A stretch of DNA of 64,000 bases from Chryseosolibacter sp964551035 (GCA_964551035.1 CAZKBK010000006.1:88009-152008), one strand, 5' to 3'. Numbered from the stretch's first letter, positions 34,867-44,310 are shown. Program-made: numbers and translations. Notes: generated by a model not told the origin, from the sequence alone.

Positions 34867-36408
34867 GTGAAGCTTACTGTTTTCATCGTACTCTTTTGTG
34901 TGACAACCCTCTCCGCATTTGGCCAAACGGCCAGGAAACTGGTTTTTCCCGAATGGCATGGTTGGGACGTGACCAACGAAAACGAGGAACTGTCTTTCCG
35001 GGTCACGGCCATCAACGGCGACTCGGCCTTCTTTTCCATGGAGGGCGCTGAAGAAACGGGCATCGAATTCGATTCGCTGGGAAATTTCAAATGGACTCCC
35101 ACGTTCGAGTTTGCCGACCGGGTGGACCTGAGTCGTGAAGTCACCGTAATCTTCCAGGCGCTTTGGCCGGACGGTACCCGCGCCCGCGAACAGGTTACGT
35201 TTACCGTCAACCATGTCAACCGCCCGCCAGTCGTGGAAGACCTTCCGGTCTTTTATGTAAAACAGGCAACCAGCAATATCTACCAGATCCCCCAGGAATA
35301 CGTCTACGACCCGGACGGCGACCCGTTGGTGTTCGAGGCCCTGCCCTACCAGATGCCAGAGGCCTCCGAACTGACCTCGCAGGGCGTGCTGCGATGGACG
35401 CCGTCCCGAAGCCAGTTCATGAACCTTCGGGCGAATCCCCTCTTCCTGGAGTTCGTCGTCCAGGACCAGCCATCGAAGGCTGAAACCCGCGGCAAAATAA
35501 AGGTAGCGCAAACCCAGCTCGATCTGCCGCCGGAGCTCTTAATCGTGCCGGTCGATACGGTGATGTCTATCAACGAGGATGAGACCCTCAACCTGAAGAT
35601 CTATTTGTCGGACCCCAATGGCGACGACAACATCCGCAGTTCCGGGTTCCTCTCCAATGATACCCGTGTGCCCGACAAGGCGCTGAAACAAAATACACCC
35701 CTGCAGCAGGAATTCATCTGGACACCGGGATATGAATTTACGGATGATGTCCAGAAGTACCTCACCATCGAGCTGACCTTCTTCGTGATCGACAAGTCCA
35801 ACAACCGGACGCAAAAAAGGATCTGGGTCCAGGTGAACGACGCTGAAAACCTCGAGAAGAAGGATGCCCATCTTTTTGGTAAATACCGGAGCAACCTGAT
35901 CGAAGCGGTAATTCTCATCCAGCAGCTCGATGCCAATCAAAAAAAACTCAACGTTGAATATAAGAAGGCGCGGAAGGGCAAAAAGAACCGCTCGATCCTC
36001 AACGCCTCGCTGGGTGCGGTGACGGGTCTCTCTCCCGTGGTCATCGAGCAGGCGGATCAATCAAAGATCGTTTCCGGCATCGGCGGCACCACCGTGCTCA
36101 CCCTGGGCACACTCGAGGCTACGGAAGTAATCGGGCGTTCCAAGGACCGCATCCTTGATCTTCTGAAAAGCAGCATTGACGTTCGCAACAAGGTACAGGC
36201 TGCCGGCGACGAGTTTGCGCGAAAGTATGCGTTGAAATCCGCGCGCCGCAACAGCGAATTCGATAAGGATATCGAAAAGCTCCGCGCCGTGCTCAGCGAC
36301 CAACGGATCATCTTGTTGGAACTGGACAGCTATTCGAAGAATCCCCGCAAAATCGATGACAGAGATATCAAAGGGACGTTCGTCGACTTCGAGCCGGAGA
36401 TGCGATAA
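34867..36408 (+). CDS. Secreted protein with Ig/cadherin-like domains
   Basis: Starting at GTG 34867 gives a clean signal peptide (MKLTVFIVLFCVTTLSAFGQ) and 513 residues; the reading frame is open back to an ATG at 34798 but that places a hydrophilic stretch before the signal. Two or three beta-domains follow, with Ig/cadherin-like words such as NRPPVVEDLPVFYV, YVYDPDGDPLVFEA and YLSDPNGDDNI. From about residue 340 the character changes to helical and charged (LIEAVILIQQLDANQKKL), then a short Gly-rich hydrophobic stretch (IVSGIGGTTVLTLGTL) and a final helix pair. It is probably periplasmic or surface exposed. I do not recognise a specific function. Confidence 0.75.
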   Translation: MKLTVFIVLFCVTTLSAFGQTARKLVFPEWHGWDVTNENEELSFRVTAINGDSAFFSMEGAEETGIEFDSLGNFKWTPTFEFADRVDLSREVTVIFQALWPDGTRAREQVTFTVNHVNRPPVVEDLPVFYVKQATSNIYQIPQEYVYDPDGDPLVFEALPYQMPEASELTSQGVLRWTPSRSQFMNLRANPLFLEFVVQDQPSKAETRGKIKVAQTQLDLPPELLIVPVDTVMSINEDETLNLKIYLSDPNGDDNIRSSGFLSNDTRVPDKALKQNTPLQQEFIWTPGYEFTDDVQKYLTIELTFFVIDKSNNRTQKRIWVQVNDAENLEKKDAHLFGKYRSNLIEAVILIQQLDANQKKLNVEYKKARKGKKNRSILNASLGAVTGLSPVVIEQADQSKIVSGIGGTTVLTLGTLEATEVIGRSKDRILDLLKSSIDVRNKVQAAGDEFARKYALKSARRNSEFDKDIEKLRAVLSDQRIILLELDSYSKNPRKIDDRDIKGTFVDFEPEMR

Positions 36409-36491
36409 ACAAAAGCGGAAATTTTCGGGCCAGTTGCAAGCGTTAGGTTGAGGCTACCACTTTCGTGGGATCAGGACGCCGGCAAAAGCCC

Positions 36492-36788
36492 TCAGAGCCC
36501 CACCTCTTGTGCCAGGAACTGCTTCGCGCCGTCGGGGCCGGTAATCTTCAGCACCGCGGAACTCGTTTCTACCGTAAGCGCGAAGGTAAAGAAGTCGCAG
36601 CACAAGCGTTCGGTCTTGACAAACTCGACAATCCGGTCGATGGTTTCGTCGCTGCCATCAAAACGATACGTAAATCCATCTTCGGATTCGGTTCGCTCCG
36701 TAACCAACATCTTAAGTTCCGCAATCACGGTGGATTTCCGCCGCCTCAGTTCCGGCGTCGTGAGCTTGCAGGTAAGGGTTGCATCCAT
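36492..36788 (-). CDS. Small conserved protein with ERLCCDFF motif
   Basis: The ATG at 36788 gives 98 residues beginning MDATLTCKLTTPELRRRK; an earlier ATG at 36821 adds 11 residues unlike the rest. The protein is soluble, with a conserved-looking block VKTERLCCDFFTFAL near residue 57 and a C-terminal ITGPDGAKQFL. I believe similar small proteins occur widely in Bacteroidetes, but no function is known to me. The adjacent cysteines could bind a metal. It lies 16 bases from the end of the convergent-free esterase gene, codirectional and upstream of nothing else. Confidence 0.6.
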   Translation of the reverse strand: MDATLTCKLTTPELRRRKSTVIAELKMLVTERTESEDGFTYRFDGSDETIDRIVEFVKTERLCCDFFTFALTVETSSAVLKITGPDGAKQFLAQEVGL

Positions 36789-36837
36789 AAGGCATAGTGT
36801 CTGTACGACATTGAAACGCAATCCGACACAGCACGGT

Positions 36838-39513
36838 TCAGTTTTCCGGTTGGTGATGGCGCCAGTGGTTCGCCGCCTCGATCATTGTAGTAACCCAGAA
36901 ATCCCCTTCATGGGCCTTCAGCCAGGCCAGGAACTGATTATGTTGTTTCAGGTCGACATTCAATGCATGGCCTCCACCGACGCCGTGAAACAACACGACC
37001 AGCAAGGCGTTCTCGTCTCTCGCCTTCGCGGCCCAGACGGTCAGTTGATCGGCATTGCGCTCATCGACAACATAACAAGAAACGTTTTTGAGGTTGAGGT
37101 TATCCGTGGTGTTGAGTTGGCCGTTAACCCCCCTCATCGCAACAAATTTGTCCGCAATCTCATTGATGAATGATCCGTCGCCGGTGTCGGTATCGCCACA
37201 CGTGTAGGCAAATGTCCTTTCACCTTTGCCATCCAGTGACTTGAGAAAGGCGTTGGTCATTTCAATCTCCCGAACGATTTCTTTGGTCGAATACGCGCCG
37301 AGGTCGTTGTCAGGTGAAACCCACGACCGTCCCGGCTTGGCACCGTCGCAAGGGTGAAACCAGGTGTGGTTGCCCAGTTCGTGACCGCGTGATGCCACCT
37401 GTCGCCAGTCTTCCATGCGATCCTTACAGCCAGGGAAGGCGACAGAAAGGTAGAAGGTTGCGTTGAATCCGAGCGAATCCAACACGGGTATGGCGTGGTC
37501 AAGGTGTACCGCGAGGGCGTCGTCGTAAGTGAGCACGACGGCAGCCTTTTTCCCATGCCACAATTTTGACGTATCCGTCAACCGTGCCTGAAACGGCGAA
37601 GCCGGGAGTCCCGCCTTGTTGTAAAAGTTCACCGGATGGGGGTTGTCGGCCCACGCATAACGCACATAAGCCGGGAATGGCACATCGTCATGCCACACAA
37701 CGACCGTGTTACCGTCGATCTTCGCATGGGCCCAGACAAACCTGCGGTCGGCGCCGGCGACGGCAATCCATCGAAGGTCCTTCCCGTCGGACGAAACCAG
37801 TCCGCCTCCTGTATTCGTAAAATGCAGCGTGACACGATTGGCGTCCACTTCGGCAGCGGCGAACGTTGGCCCGGAATGAATCACGTCCTTTTCGCCGTAG
37901 GCAATCTTACGCGCGGCCAACGCCAGCCGATCGCCGATGGGCTTTTTATTACCGGGATGAATGTCATTCCATTCGCCCAGGTCAATGGCAACCACCATCG
38001 CGGTATTGGGTTCATCCAGCACCCTGCGCTGCGCTTCCCGCAGTTCTGCCCACTGGCTCTCGGACGGCAGATAATTCACCTCCATAAAATTCGGAAGCTG
38101 CACATAGAGAAAGGGAATTTCGCCCTGGCCCCATTGTATGCGCCAGTCACGGATCATTGACGTCAACAACGGTTCATAGGTGTGAGGGGTGTCGGCGTTG
38201 CTCTCACCCTGGTACCAGACAAATCCCTTCACGGCATAGTCCGTGCCGGGTGCGATCATCCCGTTAAATAAAGATGTGGGTTGGTGGATCAATGAAATGT
38301 CCCGCACGCTCCGGGTCTCCGGTTCAAACACCCTTCCAACTTTGTAGTGCCAATATCCGGTGAGGTCAACCGTGTCGTTATCGGACGCGAGATAGTAGGG
38401 TTTGTCCGGTACGAAACCGCCTTTGCCCGCGTAGTTGGCGACCCGAACGGTGATGGTGTTCATTCCCGGTTTCAACACGCCGGCAGGGATCTGGTAACGG
38501 CGCTGAGGATACTGGTATGTCTTGCCCCCGACCAAGGTCCCGTTAATATAGACGTTGTCCGCGTCAACAATTCTCCCCATGGCGATCATCGCCGGAACCC
38601 CGACCATTGAAGCGGGGACGTCGATCACGCGCCGATACCAAACAATGCCGTCCAGATGGGAAATACCCTGATCCTCCCAATACCCCGGAATGCTGATCGT
38701 TTTCCAGCCCTCAGGTTCATAGGCTGGATCGTACCACTTCACCGCACCGTCCATCCCAGCGTCGCCTTTTCGGCGTTCCCATATCGCGCGCTGCGCGGCT
38801 GCGGCCTTTGCCTTTACGCGATAAACATACGCCGTGTCTTTATTGGTTGTAAGCGTCTCAACCAAATTCGGAAATTGTTGCAACCCCGCCTCACTGGTCC
38901 ACGCCTCAACCGGCGTTCCTCCTACGCTGGCATTTATAATGCCGATCGGTACCTTATATCGTTCATGGAGATCGCGGGCAAAGAAGTAGGCGATCACGGA
39001 AAATCTGGGCACGTTCGCCGGCGTGGCAGACAACCAGGCACCGCCGGAAAAGTCTTCCGCGGGACCGGTGAGCACCGGGTTGGTGGGCACGAGGAATTGC
39101 CGGATCGCAGCATGGTTGGCCTTGTCAATGTCTTCCTGATATCGATCGCGGTGAAGGTCGAGGTAGTGAACCATGTTGGACTGTCCGGCGCACAGCCATA
39201 CGTCGCCGACGAGAATGTCCTTCAATGTTATGGTTTCGTTTTCCGCCGCAATGGTCATGGTGTGCGGTCCGCCGGCGGTTGACGGCTTGAGCGACACCAT
39301 CCACTTCCCGTCATCACCGGTAGTGGCCTCATAGTCCTCACCCTGAAAATCCACGCTGACCCTGATGCCTTTACCGGCCCATCCCCACACCTTTACCTTT
39401 TGATCTCGCTGAATGACCATACCGTCGCTGACGAGGGCGGGCAGGCGTAATTGAGCGTAAAGTGTCGTTGGGAGGAGTCCAATTAAAAGCGCGAGCGTTA
39501 CCAGTGATTTCAT
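36838..39513 (-). CDS. Sialate O-acetylesterase fused to a NodB-type polysaccharide deacetylase
   Basis: An 891-residue exported enzyme with a signal peptide at 1-20. Residues ~25-630 are a sialate O-acetylesterase-like SGNH hydrolase: the nucleophile is Ser112 in WLCAGQSNM. A jelly-roll insertion is visible (GYWEDQGISHLDGIVWYRR, RYQIPAGVLKPGMNTITVRV), then FVWYQGESNAD and GEWNDIHPGNK, the last supplying the catalytic Asp/His. From about 655 a polysaccharide deacetylase domain begins: AVVLTYDDAL (metal Asp), then GHELGNHTWFHPC (His-x3-His). One protein thus has two deacetylating activities aimed at carbohydrates. Neither half looks broken. Its target could be O- and N-acetylated host or plant glycans; that is inference. 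Confidence 0.88.
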   Translation of the reverse strand: MKSLVTLALLIGLLPTTLYAQLRLPALVSDGMVIQRDQKVKVWGWAGKGIRVSVDFQGEDYEATTGDDGKWMVSLKPSTAGGPHTMTIAAENETITLKDILVGDVWLCAGQSNMVHYLDLHRDRYQEDIDKANHAAIRQFLVPTNPVLTGPAEDFSGGAWLSATPANVPRFSVIAYFFARDLHERYKVPIGIINASVGGTPVEAWTSEAGLQQFPNLVETLTTNKDTAYVYRVKAKAAAAQRAIWERRKGDAGMDGAVKWYDPAYEPEGWKTISIPGYWEDQGISHLDGIVWYRRVIDVPASMVGVPAMIAMGRIVDADNVYINGTLVGGKTYQYPQRRYQIPAGVLKPGMNTITVRVANYAGKGGFVPDKPYYLASDNDTVDLTGYWHYKVGRVFEPETRSVRDISLIHQPTSLFNGMIAPGTDYAVKGFVWYQGESNADTPHTYEPLLTSMIRDWRIQWGQGEIPFLYVQLPNFMEVNYLPSESQWAELREAQRRVLDEPNTAMVVAIDLGEWNDIHPGNKKPIGDRLALAARKIAYGEKDVIHSGPTFAAAEVDANRVTLHFTNTGGGLVSSDGKDLRWIAVAGADRRFVWAHAKIDGNTVVVWHDDVPFPAYVRYAWADNPHPVNFYNKAGLPASPFQARLTDTSKLWHGKKAAVVLTYDDALAVHLDHAIPVLDSLGFNATFYLSVAFPGCKDRMEDWRQVASRGHELGNHTWFHPCDGAKPGRSWVSPDNDLGAYSTKEIVREIEMTNAFLKSLDGKGERTFAYTCGDTDTGDGSFINEIADKFVAMRGVNGQLNTTDNLNLKNVSCYVVDERNADQLTVWAAKARDENALLVVLFHGVGGGHALNVDLKQHNQFLAWLKAHEGDFWVTTMIEAANHWRHHQPEN

Positions 39514-39660
39514 GATTCTGCGGATAGCGTTTCCGCTAAAAGTAGAAAAATCGGATTAATGTTGATGTATGCAACAACGGTTGCATTGTGGCGTAACTGA
39601 AATTTTCTTGTTCGTATTGTGCGCTGGATGCCCCTGGTGGCATCATCGATGGTGACATGT

Positions 39661-39691
39661 TGGATCATAACTTTAATAAGCGTACCTTTGA
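39661..39691 (+). promoter_or_regulatory. Promoter of the cold-shock gene (TTG, 20-base gap, TACCTTTG)
   Basis: TTG at 39661-39663 and TACCTTTG at 39684-39691 are separated by 20 bases, matching the Bacteroidetes -33/-7 arrangement. This is the best complete promoter in the window. Transcription would start near 39696 and give a leader of about 230 bases. Confidence 0.65.
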
Positions 39692-39855
39692 CTTATCAAT
39701 TGCGGATATTCTTAATTCACCGCCCTCTCCTCCCGAAGACCGGTTTCTTAATTCTCTCCTCAGTTAATCCTGGAAGATCATCAGGGTTTTAGTTTCCAAT
39801 CGCGGCTCGTTCGAATAGCGAAAAAAATACAAAACATTGATGTTCCCCGGCCAAA

Positions 39856-39894
39856 TGCCGATGCAGCTGTTGTGGATACAGCGGTCATTCGGCA
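39856..39894 (+). promoter_or_regulatory. Stem-loop in the csp leader
   Basis: TGCCGA (39856) pairs with TCGGCA (39889) and, inside it, GCTGT (39866) pairs with ACAGC (39878). The structure ends 34 bases before the start codon and could act as an RNA thermosensor, as long leaders do in other cold-shock genes. Confidence 0.45.
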
Positions 39895-39928
39895 GTCGCA
39901 ATGCTTATTATTAACAATTTAACAGAAT

Positions 39929-40120
39929 ATGGAAGGAACCGTAAAGTTTTACAATGAGGCCAAGGGATTTGGCTTTATTAAACCTACTGACTCACAGGAA
40001 GACATTTTCGTTCACCACACCGGACTCATCGATGAGATCCGCGAGAATGACAAAGTCGAGTTTGAGCAGGAGCGTGGCCGGAAAGGAATGAATGCCGTAC
40101 AGGTGAAAGTTCTCCGATAA
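39929..40120 (+). CDS. Cold-shock domain protein
   Basis: A 63-residue single cold-shock domain. RNP1 is GFGFI (KGFGFIKPTD) and RNP2 is DIFVHHTGL; the start MEGTVKFYNEAKGFGFI is the standard one. It binds single-stranded RNA and keeps it unfolded at low temperature. A long, structured leader precedes it and an RNA-recognition-motif protein gene follows after 38 bases, so the two RNA-binding proteins are probably cotranscribed. Confidence 0.96.
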   Translation: MEGTVKFYNEAKGFGFIKPTDSQEDIFVHHTGLIDEIRENDKVEFEQERGRKGMNAVQVKVLR

Positions 40121-40158
40121 ACGCCGTTATCAACAATTATTTTAAAACAATTTGATTC

Positions 40159-40413
40159 ATGAATTTATTCGTAGCAAATATCAGCAAGTCTGTAAAGAAC
40201 GATGCATTGCAAGCGTTGTTTGCAGAATTCGGAGAGGTGCTCTCCGCCAAAATCATTACCGACAAATACACCGGTGAGTCTAAAGGTTTTGGCTTCGTGG
40301 AAATGGAAAACGACGCGCAGGCGATGGAAGCCATCAAAAAGCTGACTAACGCCGACTTCTTCGGTCGCAGCCTGGTGGTATCCAAGGCACGTCCAAAGAC
40401 CTCGTCCTACTAA
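40159..40413 (+). CDS. RNA-recognition-motif (RRM) protein
   Basis: An 84-residue single RRM. RNP2 is LFVANI at residues 3-8 and RNP1 is KGFGFVEM (43-50). Small RRM proteins of this type are common in Bacteroidetes and cyanobacteria and are often cold-induced. It sits 38 bases after the cold-shock gene and is followed by a strong terminator, which ends the two-gene unit. Confidence 0.95.
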   Translation: MNLFVANISKSVKNDALQALFAEFGEVLSAKIITDKYTGESKGFGFVEMENDAQAMEAIKKLTNADFFGRSLVVSKARPKTSSY

Positions 40414-40433
40414 GGGGCAGGCAAAAAGCTAAG

Positions 40434-40464
40434 GGATCGCACAAATGTGCGGTCCTTTTTTTTT
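40434..40464 (+). terminator. Rho-independent terminator of the csp-RRM unit
   Basis: GGATCGCACA pairs with TGTGCGGTCC (ten pairs, one G-T) around a two-base gap and is followed by nine to ten T. It may also serve the convergent WD40-caspase gene on the minus strand, although the T run there is weak. Confidence 0.9.
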
Positions 40465-40522
40465 AACAGGCCTAAAAGATCAGGAATTTCGTGTCACGCA
40501 AATCACAGGGGCAATTGGGAAT

Positions 40523-43500
40523 CTACTTCAATGACCCCTGGAGGACTTCGTGCGCGAGCCCGTCGACATTGGCCACCTTTCCCGTCACCTCGAATCGCTT
40601 CAATATCTGGTCCCGCATTCGGACCACCACCCGCACGGCGATGTTCTCACCTTCCACCCGATACCTTCCGCTGATCTGAACGGCATCCGGGCTCGTACTC
40701 CCCGGAAAAAATGTGATGGGACTGTCGACGCTTCGCGACGAGAGATCACTCAACGCGGCGTCGAGTTTTACATTCAAACGCAGGTTGTCCGTCATCAGGT
40801 CTTCGTCCTGAAAATTACAATTACTAAAGAGCGGTTTCTCCGTCGGCAATGTGATCATGGAGCGCACGGCCTCATCCACTACGCCCACGTTAAAATTCGT
40901 CGTCCGGATAATCTGAGGTTGCTGCCTGGCGCCGCTCGACCTTGCGATTTCCCCGACGATTTGTTCGGCGGCATCAAACCATCGGCCGACATTCAGCAAC
41001 CGGTTGTCGTCAAGGATACCCGGGTCCTCCTTTAGCGGTTTCAGCAGCGAATAGGTGAGTACGCCCTGGTTGTACCGGCCCATCTCGTAGGCGCTCTGGT
41101 CGCTGGCGCTGGCCGACAGAATGAACAAGCCCGCGCGCTCATTGAGTTTGTCGATCGCCTTGATGTACCTCATTTGTTCGTCGCTGCGGGCGGCGACGTA
41201 CTGTTGCTCCTGGCCGCCCATCGTCACGATGTCGTTAATGGCCTGGCCGCTGTTGCAGGCGTCAAGAATGAGGATACGTTTCTGCGCGGGGACGTTTGCG
41301 GGTTGTATCCATTCGAACAACTCCCTGGCTGAGATACCGGTTGCCTCGGGGTCGGTCATCGCTGACGCATCCGCGGTCATAAAGTAAAACTGTTTGTCCT
41401 TTGGATTGGTGACTCCGTGCCCTGCAAAAAAGATCAGCAACACATCGTTGGATCTTGCAACTGCGCCGATCTTAGTGAAGGTCTGTTTTATGGAAGCCTT
41501 GTCTGGAAAAAAATTCCGGTCGCGATCCGTGTGTAACGTATAAACGTGGACCCTGTCGACGCCATCGAAGCTGAACAGGCCGGAGGCCGCTGCGTCCAGG
41601 GCATTGGCAAAGTCGCGGGCATCCTTCGAGGCGAATTTCAGGTCTATTCCGTCGCCCTTGTAGTCGCTGACGCCGACGATCACAGCGTGCAACGACGGAG
41701 GCTCGATCAGCGCCGTAGTCGCTTCCCCCTCGAGTGTGGCACCACGCGACCCCATGTCATTGTCAGACGTAAAAGCCCTCACCGACACAGTGTTCTCCTC
41801 CCCGGCGACAAAAAACCGTTCAACGTCATGGATCTTCACGCGGAGCACATAACCATCGTTTTCCGGGATGAGCGCGCCCGGTTCAAAACGCCTTACTTCA
41901 ATATCGTTGACATACAGCACGGTTTCACCAAGGCCGCCTCGCCGGGGCGTGATCCTGAAGCGGTACTCATTTGTTGCCCTTTCTTCCTCCACCATGGGTG
42001 TGTAGCCACAGATGTCGAGGTCATCGATCCTGGTGGCATTGATGGTTTCGCCACTCATGATGCGTTCGGCAAGCTGCGGTACCCAAAGCTGGTCCTTCAC
42101 CTGGTCAAGCGAAATGACCTCCATGCCGCAGGTGAAGTAAACCAGTTCTCGCGCTCCCTCTGTGCCGTCGTAGCGACCCTCCCGGTCCATCACGATGTGC
42201 GCTTTCTCGTCAAAAGTCAGCAGGCTGTACTTCAGGTCAAAATCCTTGTAGATGTATTGAAGGGTGTGATCGGACGTGAGCAGTATTCCGCCCTTCATGT
42301 CCTCGGCGAATCCGCTCAACGCCATGTGACGAATCTCCTTCCCGCTTCCCAGGTCATACCAGCGAAGTAAGCCTTGGTCATCACCGTATACGATGGTAGC
42401 GGCATCGGCAAAATGTGCCATCGTGATCGATTCCTCCGGGGAGAGGTTAAGCACGGGCTCCATGCTTTCGATATTGAAAACCAGCACGTCGTGCGGCGCA
42501 TGGATCATGACGTGCCTGCCGTCAGGACTACTCTCGATCTCCTTCCCAACCCATGAGAGGTATACTTTATATGGCGAGGCATTCTCGGGTTCGGCCATCT
42601 CGCGCACCTTACCATCAGCCACCCCGATGCAAAATACCGACGCGTTCCTCACGACAAGGTACCTGTTGTCATCCGTGCATTTGAAGTCGTCATTGATGTA
42701 TTCGTCAACGAACTCCCACCGCATCCGCCCGGTATTCAAATCGAAGGCGGCAAGTCGCGTCTGATCGTTATACCGTTCGTATAGCACGAAAAGGGTCTTG
42801 CCATCCGGCGAAAACGAGACCTCGTCAATTTCCTTATCCGGTGCCCGCGCGAGCTGAAAGATTTCTTCACCGTCCAGGTTAGAGACACGCAAATGTCCCT
42901 GGTTGGTGATGATCCCGAAAAGCCGGCCATCCGGACTTATCTCGCAGGATGAAACGGAGTCTGCGGGGACGGCCCTTGCAACCTTCCAGGTAGCCACATC
43001 TACCACGGTGGCGGTATGCGGTGTTTCGCCGACGCTCAAATAGCTTTGGTTGGCGATGAGGTACTTGTCGTCGGCACTGAACCGGATCTCGTCTGCCGAA
43101 CAGGAGACTTTCGTCAACCGGGTGCCCGTCGCGGTCTCCCAAACGGATAGACCCCCGTTGACGTAGGTGGCAAAATACCCGCCGTCCCCACTGAGCACAC
43201 CTGCCTCCACCATACGGTTTGTGCCTTCAAAGCGGCGAACCAGCCGGCCCGTGGCGGCATCCCACAGAATGGCCGTGTTATCCTCAGAAGCCGTGAGGAT
43301 ATACTTATCGTCAGCGCTGAAGACCATTCTTGTGATGGTCTTGTGATGACCCTCAAGGCGAAAGATCTCCTCGAAGGTCTGCCGGTCCCACCGCGTGGCT
43401 GAGCCCGCGGCGTCGATGGTAAAGAACGAAACACCATCGCGATGAAAGACTACCTCATGGGTGTCAAGCGGTAAATCCAGGGTCCGGGTGACTTCAAAAG

Positions 43501-44290
43501 TTTCGCCATCTACAAAAATGATCGGTCGGTCAGCATTAGGCGTCTGATCCAGGAAAAATGCCATGAGTTTGTCGTCGGCGCTGAACCTCACTTTATAGCT
43601 GTAACTGACGCCTTCATCGAGCGTAGAAAACGCCTGCAGGTACGCGCCTGTATTCGCGTCGACGATATATAAAACGGAATCCTGGGCCAGCCCCATTCGG
43701 TTTTCGGACATCCCCGCGAGGAGACCCTCGTGGTGATGAACAAGGCCTCTGTTGACCGGATCCCAAAACCGCATTATGAAACCGTCCTCATTGTCGGTCA
43801 GGGACCCGGTAAAGATGAAACGTCCATTACGTGTAAAACGACCTAGTTGACCCGGAAGCTTGTACAAGGTGTGTTTCGACGCCATGTCGACCACACGCAC
43901 ACTGTCCCCTGTGGCGATCAGCATCAGGCTGTCGTTCTCTGAAACATCTGCCGAATAGCCATCGATAGTCCGAATCAACGCTCCTGACGCGAAATCCCAA
44001 AAGTGCAGGACCCCGCTCGTGTCGCTGTGACTCACTTGCGTGACGAACCGCGTTCCCTCGTTGTAGAACGTCTCTAGCGTGTTACCCTTTAAATTATGAA
44101 TCAGCCGGCCCGACGCCGTTTCCCAGACCTTGACCTCGTTGCTACTTGCCGTTAATATGTATTCCCCATCCGGGCTGAAATCCACGTCCTCCACACGGAA
44201 GACGTGTCCCGTCGGCAACATCAATTTCGGTTTCTGCGCCTGCGACAAAAACGAAGCGGTGCACAACGCCAGCAACAAAAAAGTTTTCAT
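40523..44290 (-). CDS. WD40-repeat protein with C-terminal caspase-like (C14) peptidase domain
   Basis: A 1255-residue protein with a signal peptide (about 1-18, ending SQAQ). Residues ~25-700 consist of WD40/beta-propeller blades, including VEDVDFSPDGEYILTAS, ITRMVFSADDKYILTASEDN and IDEVSFSPDGKTLFV, enough for two propellers. A linker beta-domain follows. The caspase-like domain (about 860-1095) starts LHAVIVGVSDYKGDGIDL and has both catalytic residues: His958 in IFFAGHG and Cys1012 in ILDACNSGQ. The C-terminal ~150 residues are a beta domain (ISGRYRVEGENIAVRVVV). Metacaspase-like proteins act in stress or cell-death responses in some bacteria; here the exported location and sensor-like propellers suggest regulated proteolysis in the periplasm or at the surface. 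That role is inferred. Confidence 0.9.
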   Translation of the reverse strand: MKTFLLLALCTASFLSQAQKPKLMLPTGHVFRVEDVDFSPDGEYILTASSNEVKVWETASGRLIHNLKGNTLETFYNEGTRFVTQVSHSDTSGVLHFWDFASGALIRTIDGYSADVSENDSLMLIATGDSVRVVDMASKHTLYKLPGQLGRFTRNGRFIFTGSLTDNEDGFIMRFWDPVNRGLVHHHEGLLAGMSENRMGLAQDSVLYIVDANTGAYLQAFSTLDEGVSYSYKVRFSADDKLMAFFLDQTPNADRPIIFVDGETFEVTRTLDLPLDTHEVVFHRDGVSFFTIDAAGSATRWDRQTFEEIFRLEGHHKTITRMVFSADDKYILTASEDNTAILWDAATGRLVRRFEGTNRMVEAGVLSGDGGYFATYVNGGLSVWETATGTRLTKVSCSADEIRFSADDKYLIANQSYLSVGETPHTATVVDVATWKVARAVPADSVSSCEISPDGRLFGIITNQGHLRVSNLDGEEIFQLARAPDKEIDEVSFSPDGKTLFVLYERYNDQTRLAAFDLNTGRMRWEFVDEYINDDFKCTDDNRYLVVRNASVFCIGVADGKVREMAEPENASPYKVYLSWVGKEIESSPDGRHVMIHAPHDVLVFNIESMEPVLNLSPEESITMAHFADAATIVYGDDQGLLRWYDLGSGKEIRHMALSGFAEDMKGGILLTSDHTLQYIYKDFDLKYSLLTFDEKAHIVMDREGRYDGTEGARELVYFTCGMEVISLDQVKDQLWVPQLAERIMSGETINATRIDDLDICGYTPMVEEERATNEYRFRITPRRGGLGETVLYVNDIEVRRFEPGALIPENDGYVLRVKIHDVERFFVAGEENTVSVRAFTSDNDMGSRGATLEGEATTALIEPPSLHAVIVGVSDYKGDGIDLKFASKDARDFANALDAAASGLFSFDGVDRVHVYTLHTDRDRNFFPDKASIKQTFTKIGAVARSNDVLLIFFAGHGVTNPKDKQFYFMTADASAMTDPEATGISARELFEWIQPANVPAQKRILILDACNSGQAINDIVTMGGQEQQYVAARSDEQMRYIKAIDKLNERAGLFILSASASDQSAYEMGRYNQGVLTYSLLKPLKEDPGILDDNRLLNVGRWFDAAEQIVGEIARSSGARQQPQIIRTTNFNVGVVDEAVRSMITLPTEKPLFSNCNFQDEDLMTDNLRLNVKLDAALSDLSSRSVDSPITFFPGSTSPDAVQISGRYRVEGENIAVRVVVRMRDQILKRFEVTGKVANVDGLAHEVLQGSLK

Positions 44291-44310
44291 GAATTTCAGA
44301 AAAGTCTAAG

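Larger units (their letters stand above)
39514..39928. other. 415-base intergenic region holding the csp promoter and long leader
   Basis: No gene is supported here. It contains the promoter at 39661-39691 and, in the transcribed leader, a stem-loop at 39856-39894. The left part (39514-39655) carries the upstream region of the divergent esterase gene, in which I see no clear promoter match. Confidence 0.6.
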
